Source: Craspedostauros australis
Taxonomy: Eukaryota; Bacillariophyta; Bacillariophyceae; Mastogloiales; Achnanthaceae
DNA: 64,000 nucleotides
Direction: 5' to 3'
NCBI GenBank assembly: GCA_026770025.1
Contig: JAMXDE010000017.1
Coordinates: forward strand, 620,001-684,000
Below are positions 1-10,575 of this stretch, piece by piece; within the stretch, counting starts at the first letter, position 1, and each line of letters begins with the position of its first letter. Under the pieces are notes generated by a model, which saw nothing but the letters and a program-made list of their open reading frames with translations, searched no databases and was not told the origin of the DNA. The position numbers and the translations under genes are program-made.

Positions 1-336
1 CTTTGACCTGGGTATTGGTGATCTGGCTCTTTCCGACCATTGATCTTGAGGCCGGACATGGTCCCACCGAATGTTGGTTTCCGCCATGCAGAGCACGTCG
101 AGTCCGCTCGTTTGGACGAATTCGAAGATCTCGTCGTTCTTCTGTTGATACGCGTGAATCGGGATCTGAGATGCATTCTGGAACACGATCCTTATCGTGT
201 CCTGGGTTTTAGTCCCCATCGCATCCCCGCAAGCATCGTTTAGACTGCTCGCTATTGTGTTGGCTGTGGCAGACATCATGTCGTCGCTATTACTCGGTGG
301 TACGGACTTTCGTGTCTGGCTGTTGCCGGTTGTCAT
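1..336 (-). CDS. Retrotransposon ORF2 N-terminus, AP-endonuclease-like (partial)
   Basis: This is the first 112 codons of a pol-like protein; the frame stays open to base 1, so the C-terminus is missing. The ATG at 336 is the first after an in-frame TAA just upstream; ATGs at 279 and 276 are alternatives. The product has an exonuclease-endonuclease-phosphatase start: a beta strand TIRIVFQN with the conserved Asn at about residue 54, then DVLCMAETNIRW with the metal-binding Glu at about residue 86. The full-length ORF2 at 54682 has the equivalent RLRIGMQN and DVFGITEVNVDW at the same spacing. The known role of this domain is nicking target DNA for target-primed reverse transcription. Reverse transcriptase and RNase H domains would be expected beyond the left edge. 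Confidence 0.8.
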   Translation of the reverse strand, partial: MTTGNSQTRKSVPPSNSDDMMSATANTIASSLNDACGDAMGTKTQDTIRIVFQNASQIPIHAYQQKNDEIFEFVQTSGLDVLCMAETNIRWDHVRPQDQWSERARSPIPRSK

Positions 337-526
337 TGTTGTTGTTGTTCCACTATTTTAGTGGTGGTGCCTCTCTTCGCGGAGGGTTTTGTGTGGTCGG
401 GTCTGGTACCCGTCGACTAGTGCTTGTTGTTCTTTCTTGTTGATTGCGTTGTTGTTGTGTTGTGTCTTTGCTGTTCGCGTCCTTTTCGCTGTTCGTGTGT
501 TTTCCGATTCTCTCTTTCCTTTTTTT

Positions 527-2929
527 CTACTCCTGGCTTGGGGCGCCGGTGCCATCTGGTGAAATTGGATCTGTCTCCATAGGATCTTCTGTGTCCTCTC
601 TGTGTGGAACGGTCTCCTCCCTTCCATCTTCTTCGGTAACACTCGAGTTGTCACCGCTGTCTTCGTCTTCTCTGGACTTTTGTCCCTTCATCTGGTCGCT
701 CTCATCGGTGTCCGGGCTGTCTTCCTCCAGGATGGGGTCGTCGGGATTGAAATCGGTCTTGGCCGATGGGTCCGTCGCGAACTGCTCTGGTCTGGCCGAC
801 TTGTGCCGCACCGTGTTGCCGATGGCAGAGGAGATGTGAGCGCTCTGTTGTGCCATTGTCGCGGTCGCGAATGTGGCGACTGTGCCGTTGTCCCCGTTTT
901 GGGTTCTCGGGTTGGCTGTCATCTCGACTTCGAATTTCAGCAAGGGCACCGGCTTCATCTTCCCGTTTTCATCCACGTACCCCTCCCATCCAACGTCTTC
1001 TGCTGACAGCCCGATCATCTCGTCCTCGTCCAGGTCTAGGAAGTGTGCGCCGGCCTGCGCCAGCTGTCCCATTTCGAGTTCCTCCTTGCTTCTGACCAGA
1101 CCGGTTTCCCAGTCAACCTCGTAGTACTCATTCTGAGCCCAGGATTCCGGAGTGAACCATCCTCTGCATTTGTGGTCGAGCTTCTTGCTGCAGAAGAACG
1201 GCAGTTTGGAGATCAGCTCTCTTGCTTCCACCTGTCTCTTGGGATGAAAGACGAAGAAGGTACGGTTGCGGTCAGACCGGTCTGTGTCGACCGAGACGAA
1301 CAACGTGTAGTCAGGATCGTCAAATGATCTGAGGTTCATGATGACTTCTCGTAGGGTGAGCCTCCAGATTGGTACCTCCACGTCCAGCTGCATGATGGAG
1401 TACACGCCCTGCGTCACCATTTTCTTTTCAAAGGCGACTTGGTGTGCTGCCATCGTGCTGAGATCTGCAAGTTCGGACGGCGGGTGATGAAAGCGTTGGT
1501 CCAGCGCATCTGGCATGAAGCGCATCTGTTTCCCGAGCAATCGAACCGTATCTGCGCGACTGTTGAACATGTCCTTCATCGCAATTCTGCAGATCGCGGA
1601 TTTGGACTCCCCACACATGATGTGTGTGGCCCTTGGCCTGCTGCGGTAGTCGTCGGATTCCGCTCTTCTGCCTCTTCTCTTCACCAGCTGTATCTCGCGT
1701 ATGCGGAGCTGGACCACACATTGATTCTGAACGAGTTCATGCTCGTTGATCACCTCTGCCAGGTCATCCGTATTCATGGTGCTGTGGCTGCCGAATAGCC
1801 ATCCTGCCGCCACAATGTTGTGTTCTTGAATATCGGATTTTCGAAAAGAGATTGCTGCTGTTGCCAGCGTGCCGTCGTCTTCAAATGCGTCAAGGTCTTG
1901 TTTGTGGGCGATCCATACCCGCGTGTACGTCATGAATCCGGTTCTTGCGTACAGGCTGTCGACAAATTGCTTCACTGTCTCGCGGTTGGTCCAGGCCACA
2001 TCTGCGGCGGTCCACGGGCGCACCTCTTTGCTCTTTCTCCATGCGAGGATTTGTGCTTTTGAGTCGGCTTGGAAGACGAACGCGCGTAGGGCGTTCAACC
2101 CTGCAATAGCCTGTGCCAGTGGAGTTTTGCTCCCTTCCCTTGACATTGGGAGTCGGACATCGAAGAAGGTCTTGTGGAATTCGCTGAGGACGTCGTTGAC
2201 GCTCACCAGCTCACGGGCCTGTGGTTGTTTTCTTGGGTACGCCTTCACCTTGTTTTTTGGCTTCCTTGACTTCTTCTTGGATTTCAGATTGGGTGAGCTG
2301 GATTGTGCCACCACCTCGTCGCCGTCTTTGTCAAGGAATATGCCTTTGACCTCCATGAACACTGTCCTGGCCGCGATCCAGGCGGCAGTCTTGTGCGTTG
2401 ACTGGATCTGCCCCAGTTTCCACATGGACGACGAGAAGATGTTGGAGGTAGTCAGCAGCCTCAGCATGATTTGTATCATCTGGAGGTTGGACTCCGCTGG
2501 CAGCTTGTTGTCGTACGCATCGCTGAAGAGTCCTTTCCATTGCGTGAGTGATGCTCCGTTGGCGAGCTCTGGTCTCATCTCTTTCACAAAGGCAATGGAC
2601 TCGTCAAGCGCTCCTTCAACACCGGTTGCCGCTGGGAAGGGTTCGTAGCCGCGAGTCATCAAATTTCGCTCGCGAAGGATGTCACCCCAGCTTTGCTCGT
2701 GTTGATGACTCCAAATCCACCCGTTCTCGTTCGCTGTCTGGGTCTTTTTTGCCATCTTCTTCCCTGGAGAGTCCCTGGTCTGCCTCTTGCCTCCTCGGCC
2801 ACCTCCTTTGGGGCCAGTACCACGGGCCTGAAGGCCTCCTCTTCCTGTGCGTCCTCGTGCCATGGTCGATGCCGTTCGAGCACTCTGGTTCACTTTGACA
2901 GGACTGTTTTGGGCGTCGGTGCGCACCAT
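527..2929 (-). CDS. Retrotransposon ORF1 protein
   Basis: The protein is 800 residues. The ATG at 2929 is used; the frame is open a little further upstream but only with a TTG. It starts with a basic Gly/Arg-rich tail and a Lys-rich stretch, typical of nucleic-acid binding, and ends in an acidic tail rich in Asp, Glu and Ser. The region of about residues 370-660 aligns by eye with ORF1 at 51978: shared landmarks are a GW(L/F).S block, an M-rich F/LxxxMRF/M block, an LR.(V/M)IM block and F.FHP..(Q/E).EA..(L/M)I. It lacks the PHD-like zinc finger of that ORF1. By analogy with LINE ORF1 proteins it should bind the element RNA. No catalytic motif is seen. It could be read as an orphan host gene, but the adjoining endonuclease ORF argues against that. 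Confidence 0.75.
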   Translation of the reverse strand: MVRTDAQNSPVKVNQSARTASTMARGRTGRGGLQARGTGPKGGGRGGKRQTRDSPGKKMAKKTQTANENGWIWSHQHEQSWGDILRERNLMTRGYEPFPAATGVEGALDESIAFVKEMRPELANGASLTQWKGLFSDAYDNKLPAESNLQMIQIMLRLLTTSNIFSSSMWKLGQIQSTHKTAAWIAARTVFMEVKGIFLDKDGDEVVAQSSSPNLKSKKKSRKPKNKVKAYPRKQPQARELVSVNDVLSEFHKTFFDVRLPMSREGSKTPLAQAIAGLNALRAFVFQADSKAQILAWRKSKEVRPWTAADVAWTNRETVKQFVDSLYARTGFMTYTRVWIAHKQDLDAFEDDGTLATAAISFRKSDIQEHNIVAAGWLFGSHSTMNTDDLAEVINEHELVQNQCVVQLRIREIQLVKRRGRRAESDDYRSRPRATHIMCGESKSAICRIAMKDMFNSRADTVRLLGKQMRFMPDALDQRFHHPPSELADLSTMAAHQVAFEKKMVTQGVYSIMQLDVEVPIWRLTLREVIMNLRSFDDPDYTLFVSVDTDRSDRNRTFFVFHPKRQVEARELISKLPFFCSKKLDHKCRGWFTPESWAQNEYYEVDWETGLVRSKEELEMGQLAQAGAHFLDLDEDEMIGLSAEDVGWEGYVDENGKMKPVPLLKFEVEMTANPRTQNGDNGTVATFATATMAQQSAHISSAIGNTVRHKSARPEQFATDPSAKTDFNPDDPILEEDSPDTDESDQMKGQKSREDEDSGDNSSVTEEDGREETVPHREDTEDPMETDPISPDGTGAPSQE

Positions 2930-3466
2930 TGTCAAGTTTTTGTGCTAGTACTGATTCTACGCGTTCTACGTGCGAATTTTTGTACTGGTCCTACGTACGT
3001 CTTCAACGGTGGAAGAGTCACGGGACTGTATCTCTGCTCAAGATGATGATGACTTTGCCGATCGACAATCCATTCTCAAACGGACCGGCCTGCACAATCG
3101 TCTTCGACGTTAGCAAGATGGCAGCCGGGCGTCTGTCTGCATTCCAGCTATGTGGGGTGCATGTGTTGGTATCCTGCCAAGATTGCAGATGGTGGCGATC
3201 TGGACGTGCGGCTCTGTTGCTTCGGACCTATCCGACCGCGCACATTACTAACATGCATTCGAAAGTTCGTATCCAGTCTGCTCTATTGTATTACTGTATG
3301 TATGTATGGGTTGCGTTTTGTTGTTTGATCGCTTTCCGATGATGCTCGCAGGTGCAGCAGATGTGCCAGTGGTATCAGGGTGGTATCAACGATCCTCGCC
3401 GTGAAAGGTACGTCCGTACGTACGTACTCATGCCACCCCAGCTATGCTCCGCAATGTGTCTCCGCA
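2930..3466. other. No gene recognised; 5' flank of the left retrotransposon
   Basis: This stretch lies between the 3' end of paralog A and the start of the left element's ORF1. It should contain the element's 5' UTR and its junction with host DNA. No convincing ORF, structured RNA or junction repeat is seen. Short palindromic TACGTACG-type runs occur near 2990 and 3415. Confidence 0.4.
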
Positions 3467-4288
3467 TCACGCCGCTCCAGCGGTGTTGTGCTGGACGATC
3501 AAAAAGCTCGTGTTTGCAATGAAGCCGTCCATCGTGGTGGAGTCCTGTCGTGCCACGTGCGCCTCGTTCTGATCGATGAGGAAGACGACGGCGCAGAGCA
3601 AGTGCTGGAAGCACTGCTCGGCAATCTGCGTGCGTCCATTGGCGCTGTGGACCATGCCGAGGTTGTTGATCGTAGCCATCGTGAAGAACATGCTGTGGGA
3701 AGGATCCAGATCCTCCTCCAGCTGCAGGTTGTAGGCGAGCTCGTATAGCCTGCCTGCCTTCGCGAAGCACTGCGCGGATCGAGATGCGTCGCTCTGCATG
3801 CACCGGTACGCCTTCAGATGATGGCATAGCGCGAGGTTGAACATAATGGCCGTGGAGATGAGAACGCCGTTGCCATACGATAGGTCCATCCCCCACGGGA
3901 GCTGGATTGGATGCCTGTACACAAAGTTGTGCTTGCTGTCGTTCGCGCTGGTTGGTGAAGAATTAATTGTCCTGCTGTTGTTGCTGTTGCCAGAATTGTC
4001 GCTGTTTGACATGTCCACGTTCTTGCCGTTGCCATTGGTATTGCTCTTGTTGTGGGTCGCTGAGGCCCCGGCAGGTAGAGAGCAAGGCACCATGCAGGCA
4101 TCCAAGCTGGTGGAAGGTGGGTTGCGCATGCAATCGTCAACCTGCTCGGAAAAGTTGTCCATGAACTGCTTGGACGACGAAAGGAGACCGGTGAATGCTT
4201 CTATCGCGTGATCGAAGTGGCCCACCTCGAGGAGGCTGCATCCTTGGTTGTTGCGGTAAACGATCTGGTCGGCATTTGTGTTGGTCAT
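3467..4288 (-). CDS. TPR-like paralog A, lineage-specific family
   Basis: The protein is 273 residues, starting at MTNTNADQIV; the frame is open further upstream but that sequence is CA-rich leader-like. It is one of five paralogs in this window. An N-terminal helical pair of about residues 8-45 (SLLEVGHFDHAIEAF) looks like one TPR. LDACM lies at about 62-66. A low-complexity Asn/Ser linker follows, then FVYRHPIQLP, then MFNLALCHHL, LYELAYNL, ATINNLGMVH...GR and CFQHLL...VFLIDQ, which read as further TPR-like helices. The protein ends GF.ANTSFL plus an Ala-rich C-terminus. TPR-type repeats usually bind partner proteins; no catalytic residues, signal peptide or membrane segment are seen. Function unknown. 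Confidence 0.85.
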   Translation of the reverse strand: MTNTNADQIVYRNNQGCSLLEVGHFDHAIEAFTGLLSSSKQFMDNFSEQVDDCMRNPPSTSLDACMVPCSLPAGASATHNKSNTNGNGKNVDMSNSDNSGNSNNSRTINSSPTSANDSKHNFVYRHPIQLPWGMDLSYGNGVLISTAIMFNLALCHHLKAYRCMQSDASRSAQCFAKAGRLYELAYNLQLEEDLDPSHSMFFTMATINNLGMVHSANGRTQIAEQCFQHLLCAVVFLIDQNEAHVARQDSTTMDGFIANTSFLIVQHNTAGAA

Positions 4289-7015
4289 GTTGGCGTGTCT
4301 GTTGTTCAATGGATGAATTGGATGGATGGTTTGATCGGTTTGGTGGAGAATTTGTGAGTGAATGTAGTGGATTGTGGAGGTTGTCAAGTTATGAGGACAT
4401 GAGTGCCCCTCTCTTGTTGATGAAACATCGGCGACATGTGAAAGCAGCAGTCTGTCGGCTGGAGCACGAGCAGGATACACACCGATACTCATACTCTCTC
4501 TTGAGAGGAATGCGCCCCGCCTCTGGCTGCACTTGCACCCGTTTGCGACAGGAGCCGTTGTGCTGCTTGTGGTTGTGTTGGCGGAAAGTCGCGAGGGACT
4601 GAATGAGCGGTGATCATTTCGACTTTTGTGTTGCGCGATGTTTGTATCGGCAGAGAATGCGATTTCTCCAACCCGAACCTGTGTCCTAGTGCGAGGAAAC
4701 TGATCAGTTGTGTTTTCGCCTCTTTCTGTGTTCAACGGCCTGTTTCTGGCATGTTCGCGTCGGAATACCCCGCGAAGAACAACACCTTTGGAATCGAAAC
4801 CATGAAGAAGAGAAACTCACACGTATAGCAGCGAAAGGCGACGCACAACCAACATGATACCAGTACCTGTTCGGCCTTTCGAAAACGAGACTGCTATTGC
4901 GTGGCGCCAAGCTGACGCAGCGTCTTCGCCTTCAACTAAGCCTGACATAATCGCATTCTGTTGGAAAACATCGGATGATTGCTACTTCGATGTGTCAACG
5001 GATTAATACGAAAAACACGGATATAACCTGTGACCGCGATATCCCCGACACATCTTACCCTGAAAATCCACAATCGGCGTGATCGGAACACTTGTCATCA
5101 CCGCAGACATACAATCATTCTGACAGCAAGGGCACAATTTGTGGAAACAGAGGTTGGGGTGGGAGGATGAAGCGCCATGGAGATTGCCAAGAGGGATCGC
5201 ATCGATGGGTGGAAAGGTGCCGATTGATCCCTGGCTTCATGTTGGATGTGGCCACGGGAGAGGCCAATCAGTCCGAATCCAAGACCGGCGAAGTTGGGGA
5301 GAGGTTCAAAATTGTGGATGAACAATCTCCACTCGGTTGGCTCTTGTCTGGGGAGGCAACTCTCCTTGCTTGCTTCGTCATCGTGAATGTTGCCTTGTGG
5401 CGGATGGGTCGGATGGGTGGATGATTGTATCGGTGGATGGGGAATTCAATTGGTGTGACAAGGTTGATACGGCTGTTTGGCCAGCACTTATCTCGTCCTT
5501 GTTCTCGTTGTTCTTGTTGTTCCAGCCACCATCGTCACCATCATCTTCATTGTTGTCACGACCAGCCAAGGAGCGTTTGCGTTCACAGATGTTGCAGTTG
5601 AGACAGTGAACAGGGGCAAGAACGTCCACAAGGAAGGGAACGGGGACACGAGTTTGAGGAGGAAATGTCGCCTACCGAGGAGCATGAGAGAGAGAGAGAG
5701 AGTTGGTCGCAGTGCAGAGAAGCGTGCTCCTGCTCGTACTCTATTCGTGTTCATACCTATGATGTAGTGGCCACAGGGGTTGAGTAGGATTTGAGCACGC
5801 TTGTCCTACGGGTAAAACGCGATACTATCGTACTCGTATGAGCAAGCCGACAACAATCCTTACCCCTGCGATGGCACCGGCAATCCACGTACGCAAACGG
5901 AATTTACTTCGTGTCTCCTCTTGAGGACGTTGGCAGTGGTACGAGTGCGAGCAATGAGTAGTCGTAAGGGCATGGATAAGGGTATGAGCAAGAAGAGTGC
6001 ACCCACCAAATGCTCCCTGGTGCAATCCGCTATTGCCACTCTCAACAGTACCACTACTCTTAGGTGGAGTGTGATGGTATGAATGTCCGGACCGACACTT
6101 GCTTTGGCGTCGTCGTGTTCACAGACTTTCTGGTGCCTTGACAGTTGAATCGAGCATTCGGATGAACAGTGTTCCATGCACCTGTACTCGTACTCGTACT
6201 CGTACTTATGCTGTTGGAGTGCTCACGAGAGGTTCGATGGTGGTGCTGGAGGCAAGTACTGCTATTCGTACGCACGACCTATACGGCGCAATTCAGAAAC
6301 GTGGATCCTCTCGCACTGTGTCTCTACATAGCACGGGCGGAGAGGGATGCTGAGCTTCTCTTGCCTCTGCGATACGACTACGAAATTTCGGGAATCCGAC
6401 CGCTTGCGTCCCACGACATACGCAATCATTGGCCTATCCGAAGCAATCAGGACAACGTCAGGGGTGTATGCTACTCGTGCGTGTAGCATGCGAGCCACGA
6501 ATACAAGTCATCCACAAAGGTCGTCCATGGACCAATAATCCTGTAAATGTGGGAATACAAGCTTACACTTATGACAGAACAGTTATGGCACGTATCGTAT
6601 CATGTCGCATCGTACGAGTATGAGTGCTCGGAGAACACCAGAAAGATTGTTCTGGTCCACAGGTCAACCGTGATTCTACCTGCTCGGCCACCTTCGGCAA
6701 TCGCTCTGCATCAGTGGCTGTATGACATCAGGCCAGGCGAAGAATCCCAGCGTCATCGTCATCGCGACCATCATCATCAGCCACAGCATAATCATCAGTA
6801 ACGAGAGTAAAATTAAACAATCTGGAATCGTGGCGTCGAGAGCAGAGGAGACTGCCTGTAGTCTTTGTGTACTGCGAATTCATAGTATGGCTTTTGTCGC
6901 AGGAGCCAATGCCAGTGCCACGGACGTCGCCATCGGCATCGCCATTTTGCATCAGAATCACTCCTCTGGTCACGCCACGTCCGAGCGATCCCATCCTCGT
7001 CGACATCGACTCCGC
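4289..7015. other. Intergenic, no gene recognised
   Basis: These 2.7 kb lie between the start of paralog A and the 3' end of the glycosyltransferase-like gene. ORFs are short, mutually overlapping and of biased composition. The first few hundred bases must hold the promoter and leader of paralog A. Microsatellites occur: GA repeats near 5691 and a TACTCG repeat near 6185. Confidence 0.5.
6185..6206. repeat. TACTCG microsatellite
   Basis: About 3.7 copies of TACTCG. The same hexamer, often as the near-palindrome TACTCGTA, is scattered through intergenic DNA here (for example near 5825 and 49230-49330). Confidence 0.7.
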
Positions 7016-8236
7016 TCATCCATCGGGTCGCTCGATGAATCTGCGGTTGCGCCTTTCTTGGACTTGGATGGCATTGTCAATGCTCTCCTCGCCGTACTTG
7101 TGCTTCTTCTTTCCCATGCGCCGCACATCCATCGAAAATAGCTGTTCGTGGTGCAACGGAAGCGGAGTGATTTGGAAATGCTCCAACGCGTAGCACCACA
7201 GCGGCTGATCTCGCCAGCTGTCGACCTCCCTGGAGTACCTGTCCCAAAAGAAAGTGGATACCTCTCGGAAGCGCTGCGACTGGACGTTGTATCCGAAGTA
7301 CCGATTCTCGTACAGAGTGCAGTTGCCAGAGTAATCCGGCTGTGCCGCAAGCCACGCGAGCGATGCGTTGACGTGCTCGGGCAGATCCTTCTTGGCATAC
7401 AGCACGCGGCGGAACTCCTTGGCGGGCCCGCCGCCTCCGCGATGCAGGTACTGCGACAGACCGACATCGGATTGCAGGATGCGCTGTGCCATGCGCTGGT
7501 ACGCGCTGGGCTTGGCGATCAGATCAGCGATGGCGTCCATGTAGAAGACGACGGAGCATTCCTTCTGGATGGTGGGATGCTGCCAGCCCATGAACTTGGG
7601 CCATCTGGAATGCGTGATCATCCTTGTATAGTTGCGCTCCGACAGGCTCTGAACGATCCTCCTCCATCCAGGCGCCGGCAGTCGTGGCAAGTTCGTGAAC
7701 ACGAAGAACTTCATGTTCAAGAGATTGTGACATTCTTCCATGTCATCATTGTTGGCCTTCATGTTAGCAGCAGCAGCATCGTCGTTGTTGGTCACCGCGA
7801 TGTCCTGAAATAACCTCGTCACGTTTTGCAATCTATCCGCGAACTTCGCCCATTCGAAGAAGGACGCCGTGACGAAGCAGATTGGAATCTTGTGCTCTCT
7901 TGGCTTGCCGCTGCACTGCACTGTCGTCGACGACTCAGAGGCTTCAGATGGTTGTCTCACGCTGGCGTCGTGCTGGTCGGAGTTTCCATTGATGCTGTTG
8001 CTTCCATCGTTGCCAGCATGCTCCTCTGCTATTGTCGAAGAAGAAGCCAAGCCTGCGGCATCCATCCCCTCTGCTTGATCCTCAAATCCACCGATCCCTT
8101 GCGAAAGTTGGAGGCCTTCATTTGGGCGTTGGATGAGGCTCAGCCAAATCAATCCAACAGATAGAACGAGGCATGCCAAGAGGAGCAGCCTCACCAAGGC
8201 TCCTGCTGTCGGTTTCCGTCGATACGGATCGTTCAT
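7016..8236 (-). CDS. Type II membrane glycosyltransferase-like protein (TOD1/MUCI70, DUF616-like)
   Basis: The protein is 406 residues, starting MNDPYRRKPTAG at the ATG at 8236; only a GTG lies upstream in frame. A short basic cytosolic tail is followed by one hydrophobic segment at about residues 14-35 and no cleavage site, which is the Golgi type II layout. A Ser/Asn/Asp-rich stem leads to a luminal domain from about residue 120. Its landmarks are PICFVTASFFEW, KFFVFTNL, SRWPKFMGWQHP, VVFYMDA (a DXD-like acidic site on a hydrophobic strand) and WRDQPLWCYAL near the C-terminus. The order K..HP, YxD, then RDQ resembles the plant TOD1/MUCI70-type glycosyltransferase-like fold. Several NxS/T sequons are present. 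Donor and acceptor cannot be told. The gene is divergent from the DUF711 gene across 0.9 kb. Confidence 0.6.
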   Translation of the reverse strand: MNDPYRRKPTAGALVRLLLLACLVLSVGLIWLSLIQRPNEGLQLSQGIGGFEDQAEGMDAAGLASSSTIAEEHAGNDGSNSINGNSDQHDASVRQPSEASESSTTVQCSGKPREHKIPICFVTASFFEWAKFADRLQNVTRLFQDIAVTNNDDAAAANMKANNDDMEECHNLLNMKFFVFTNLPRLPAPGWRRIVQSLSERNYTRMITHSRWPKFMGWQHPTIQKECSVVFYMDAIADLIAKPSAYQRMAQRILQSDVGLSQYLHRGGGGPAKEFRRVLYAKKDLPEHVNASLAWLAAQPDYSGNCTLYENRYFGYNVQSQRFREVSTFFWDRYSREVDSWRDQPLWCYALEHFQITPLPLHHEQLFSMDVRRMGKKKHKYGEESIDNAIQVQERRNRRFIERPDG

Positions 8237-9114
8237 TTTTGTGATCGATTCAACAGTCACATCGAAGATCTCTCCGTGAATTGAAGGAGTCGATGGAGTG
8301 CGCGTATCTCAGCATGAACACAGAGCATGCCGATGGATACCAGCCTCCCTCGAATGTCCCGATCTGTGCTTGCTGGTGGATTGTAATCAGGGTGCGGGAA
8401 GGATATACCTATTGTTATGCTGCCCTGTTGTGCTCTGGTCTGCTTTGTACAACTTGATTTGATTTGATGTGGAGGAGGTGTCGTTGTCGTTGTTGTGATG
8501 GTCATTTCGTTTCGTTTTGTCTGTGACAATGACGAACAAGCAAACTCACAAACGGACAATATCAAACATTTGAATGTGTCGTATATAACGTCATGGAGGA
8601 CAAAGGACAGACTGATGAGGACCGCTTGGTTCAATTTTGTTCGTGCGAATTACGAATCAGTCGACTACAAACACGGACAGAATTGGACTTTTAATAAATT
8701 GGCGTATTAGGACACTCTATTTAACTCGTTGACGTCATGAACGAATGGTCAATCCCGCCTGACCATGGGAATCTGCGAACTCGCCCATCACTGGCGGCAC
8801 GATCTTCACCAACCAAACTGCCCACAGAAGCAGAAGCCATCGATCGACCGGCACATCACATCACATCACATCGCATCAGAAGGAGTCATACTCTACATAC
8901 GAATGCTTTCAGCATCACTCCCTCGCTCCCTCACTGTCACGTCTTGAGCGTTGTTTCTTTGACTCTTTCGAAGTCCGCCCTCTCCATAAACCCATCAATC
9001 GATCGATCGTGACAAGAGCAGCAGTGGGCATCCCTGCCTCTACTTCCCATCAATCAATCACTGGGAGATAACCAGCCAGCAGCAGACGCAACTGTAACGA
9101 ACGTACCCGTAGCA
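8237..9114. promoter_or_regulatory. Divergent intergenic promoter region
   Basis: This stretch separates the oppositely transcribed glycosyltransferase-like and DUF711 genes and must hold both promoters. No ORF stands out. It contains a perfect palindromic TGACGTCA and a second AACGTCAT at about 8586. CATCA repeats occur near 8855. Confidence 0.5.
8730..8737. promoter_or_regulatory. CRE-like palindrome TGACGTCA
   Basis: A perfect bZIP/CRE palindrome lies about 380 bases before the DUF711 start codon and about 490 before the glycosyltransferase start. TGACGT elements are known to mediate CO2/cAMP responses in the promoter of a carbonic anhydrase gene of the diatom Phaeodactylum. Whether this copy acts is unknown; an 8-mer can arise by chance. 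Confidence 0.35.
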
Positions 9115-9124
9115 ATGGCGCACT

Positions 9125-9157
<33 letters not shown>

Positions 9158-10575
9158 CAGGGGGACAAGGATCGCCACTGGTCACGGTGCGTGCGGTTAC
9201 AGCATTCCTCAACCTGCAATCTCAAGATGCCGAACCAGATGGACAAGGAACCGCATCCGCTCTGTCTCAGCGCATCCAGATGTGCTCAGAGCTTGTGCAC
9301 GCAGTGCAGGCGAAGCTCACAGCGCAGGGGCACGTCGTGCAGACCCTCCGCATCGCAACAAATGCTTTCCACGAGTGGCTCACCATGTCACCTGACGGTT
9401 CCCAACGCGGGTTGGATGTCATCCAGAGCATCCTCGATCGCTTGGCCGTGACGTTGGAGCAGTGCGACATCGAGTTCTTCTCGTTCGGGCCGGCATCCTC
9501 GGTTCATGAAATCGAGACCATCTGTCCCATGATCGTGCGGTCTTCGCAGCACTTCTCTTGTTCAGCACCCATCTCCGAGCATTGCGGGGATCAATGCCCC
9601 AGCGTTGTGTCCGATGGCAGCACCATGCTGGATCGGGCCAAAGCGACGGCGCGTACCATCTTGCATATCGCATCGATGGGCGAACAGCAGAAATCCAGAA
9701 AGGACGATGCAGCTGCAGCAGCATCATCGTCACCATCACCGCCTTCCTTCGTTCAGAATGGACTTGGCAACTTCCGCTTCTGCGCAGCCGCATCATGCCG
9801 GCCATATATTCCATTCTTTCCCGCCGCCAAAAGCTGCAGCAACGCCGTGCACGATGCTTCCACCATCGGCTTTGCCATCGGTCTGGAGAATGGGAACCTC
9901 ACGACCGAGCTTCTCAAGAAGTGCGGATCCATAGGTGCGATCCCAACAACCTTCCGCAATGGCTTCGCCGAGAGGGTCCGACCGGTTCAAGATGCTTGCT
10001 TGGAGATCGTGAAGGAGAGGGAGTCACTGTGGGACAAAGACGACGGCAGCGGCGGCTCCCACTTCAAGCGGTGGATTTATTTGGGCATGGATACTTCCCT
10101 CAACCCATCCTTGAACCCCGAAGACGGTTCCATCGCTGCTGCCATGGAACAGCTGGATGAACTGGCCGAGTTCGGTGGACCGGGGACGTTGGGCGTGGCG
10201 GCAGAGCTGACAAAAGCCCTTCAGTCGCTCCCCGACATTCGGAGAACCGGGTACTGCGGACTCATGCTTCCGGTGTGCGAAGATAGGAGGTTGGCAGAAC
10301 TGGCATCGAAGGCACCCAACCGCCAGCTGCGTATCACGGATCTGCTGAGCATCAGCAGCGTCTGCGGTGTGGGCGTAGACACCGTGCCGGTCCCTGGCAA
10401 CTGCACGGTCCAGGAGGTCACCGGTCTCATTCTGGACGTCAGCGGCATTGCGAGCCGCTGGGACAAGAGTCTGAGCCTGCGGGTCTTTCCCGTCCCTGGC
10501 AAAGACAGCGGCGATCTCACGATCTTTGCCGACTCGCCGTACATGGTCGATAGTCGCATCTTTGCGATGCAGTAG
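9115..10575 (+). CDS. DUF711 / UPF0210 (PFL) family protein
   Basis: The protein is 486 residues, from an ATG followed by a Ser and Ala run that looks like an unstructured leader. The conserved family signatures are present: VTVRAVTAFLNL near the N-terminus, NFRFCAAASCRPYIPFFPAA then FAIGLENG in the middle, DTSLNPSLNP, the glycine-rich FGGPGT, GYCGLMLPVCEDRRLAE, SSVCGVGVDTVPVPG, and FPVPGKDSGD...PYMVDSRIFA at the C-terminus. Length fits the family, which is widespread in bacteria and archaea and patchy in eukaryotes. The biochemical function of the family is unknown to me. There is no clear membrane segment or targeting peptide. The gene is intron-free and convergent with paralog B. Confidence 0.9.

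Larger units (their letters stand above)
1..2929 (-). mobile_element. Non-LTR retrotransposon, 3' part cut off by the window edge
   Basis: Two consecutive minus-strand ORFs form the 5' part of a LINE-like element. ORF1 (527-2929) is followed, after about 190 bases without a gene (337-526), by the start of an endonuclease-bearing ORF2 (1-336). The gene order matches the complete element at 51840-60708 and both ORF products resemble their counterparts there, but the sequences are too diverged to be the same family. The 5' end lies somewhere upstream of 2929; no boundary or target-site duplication is visible because the 3' end is outside the window. Both ORFs are open as far as they can be read. 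Confidence 0.8.
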
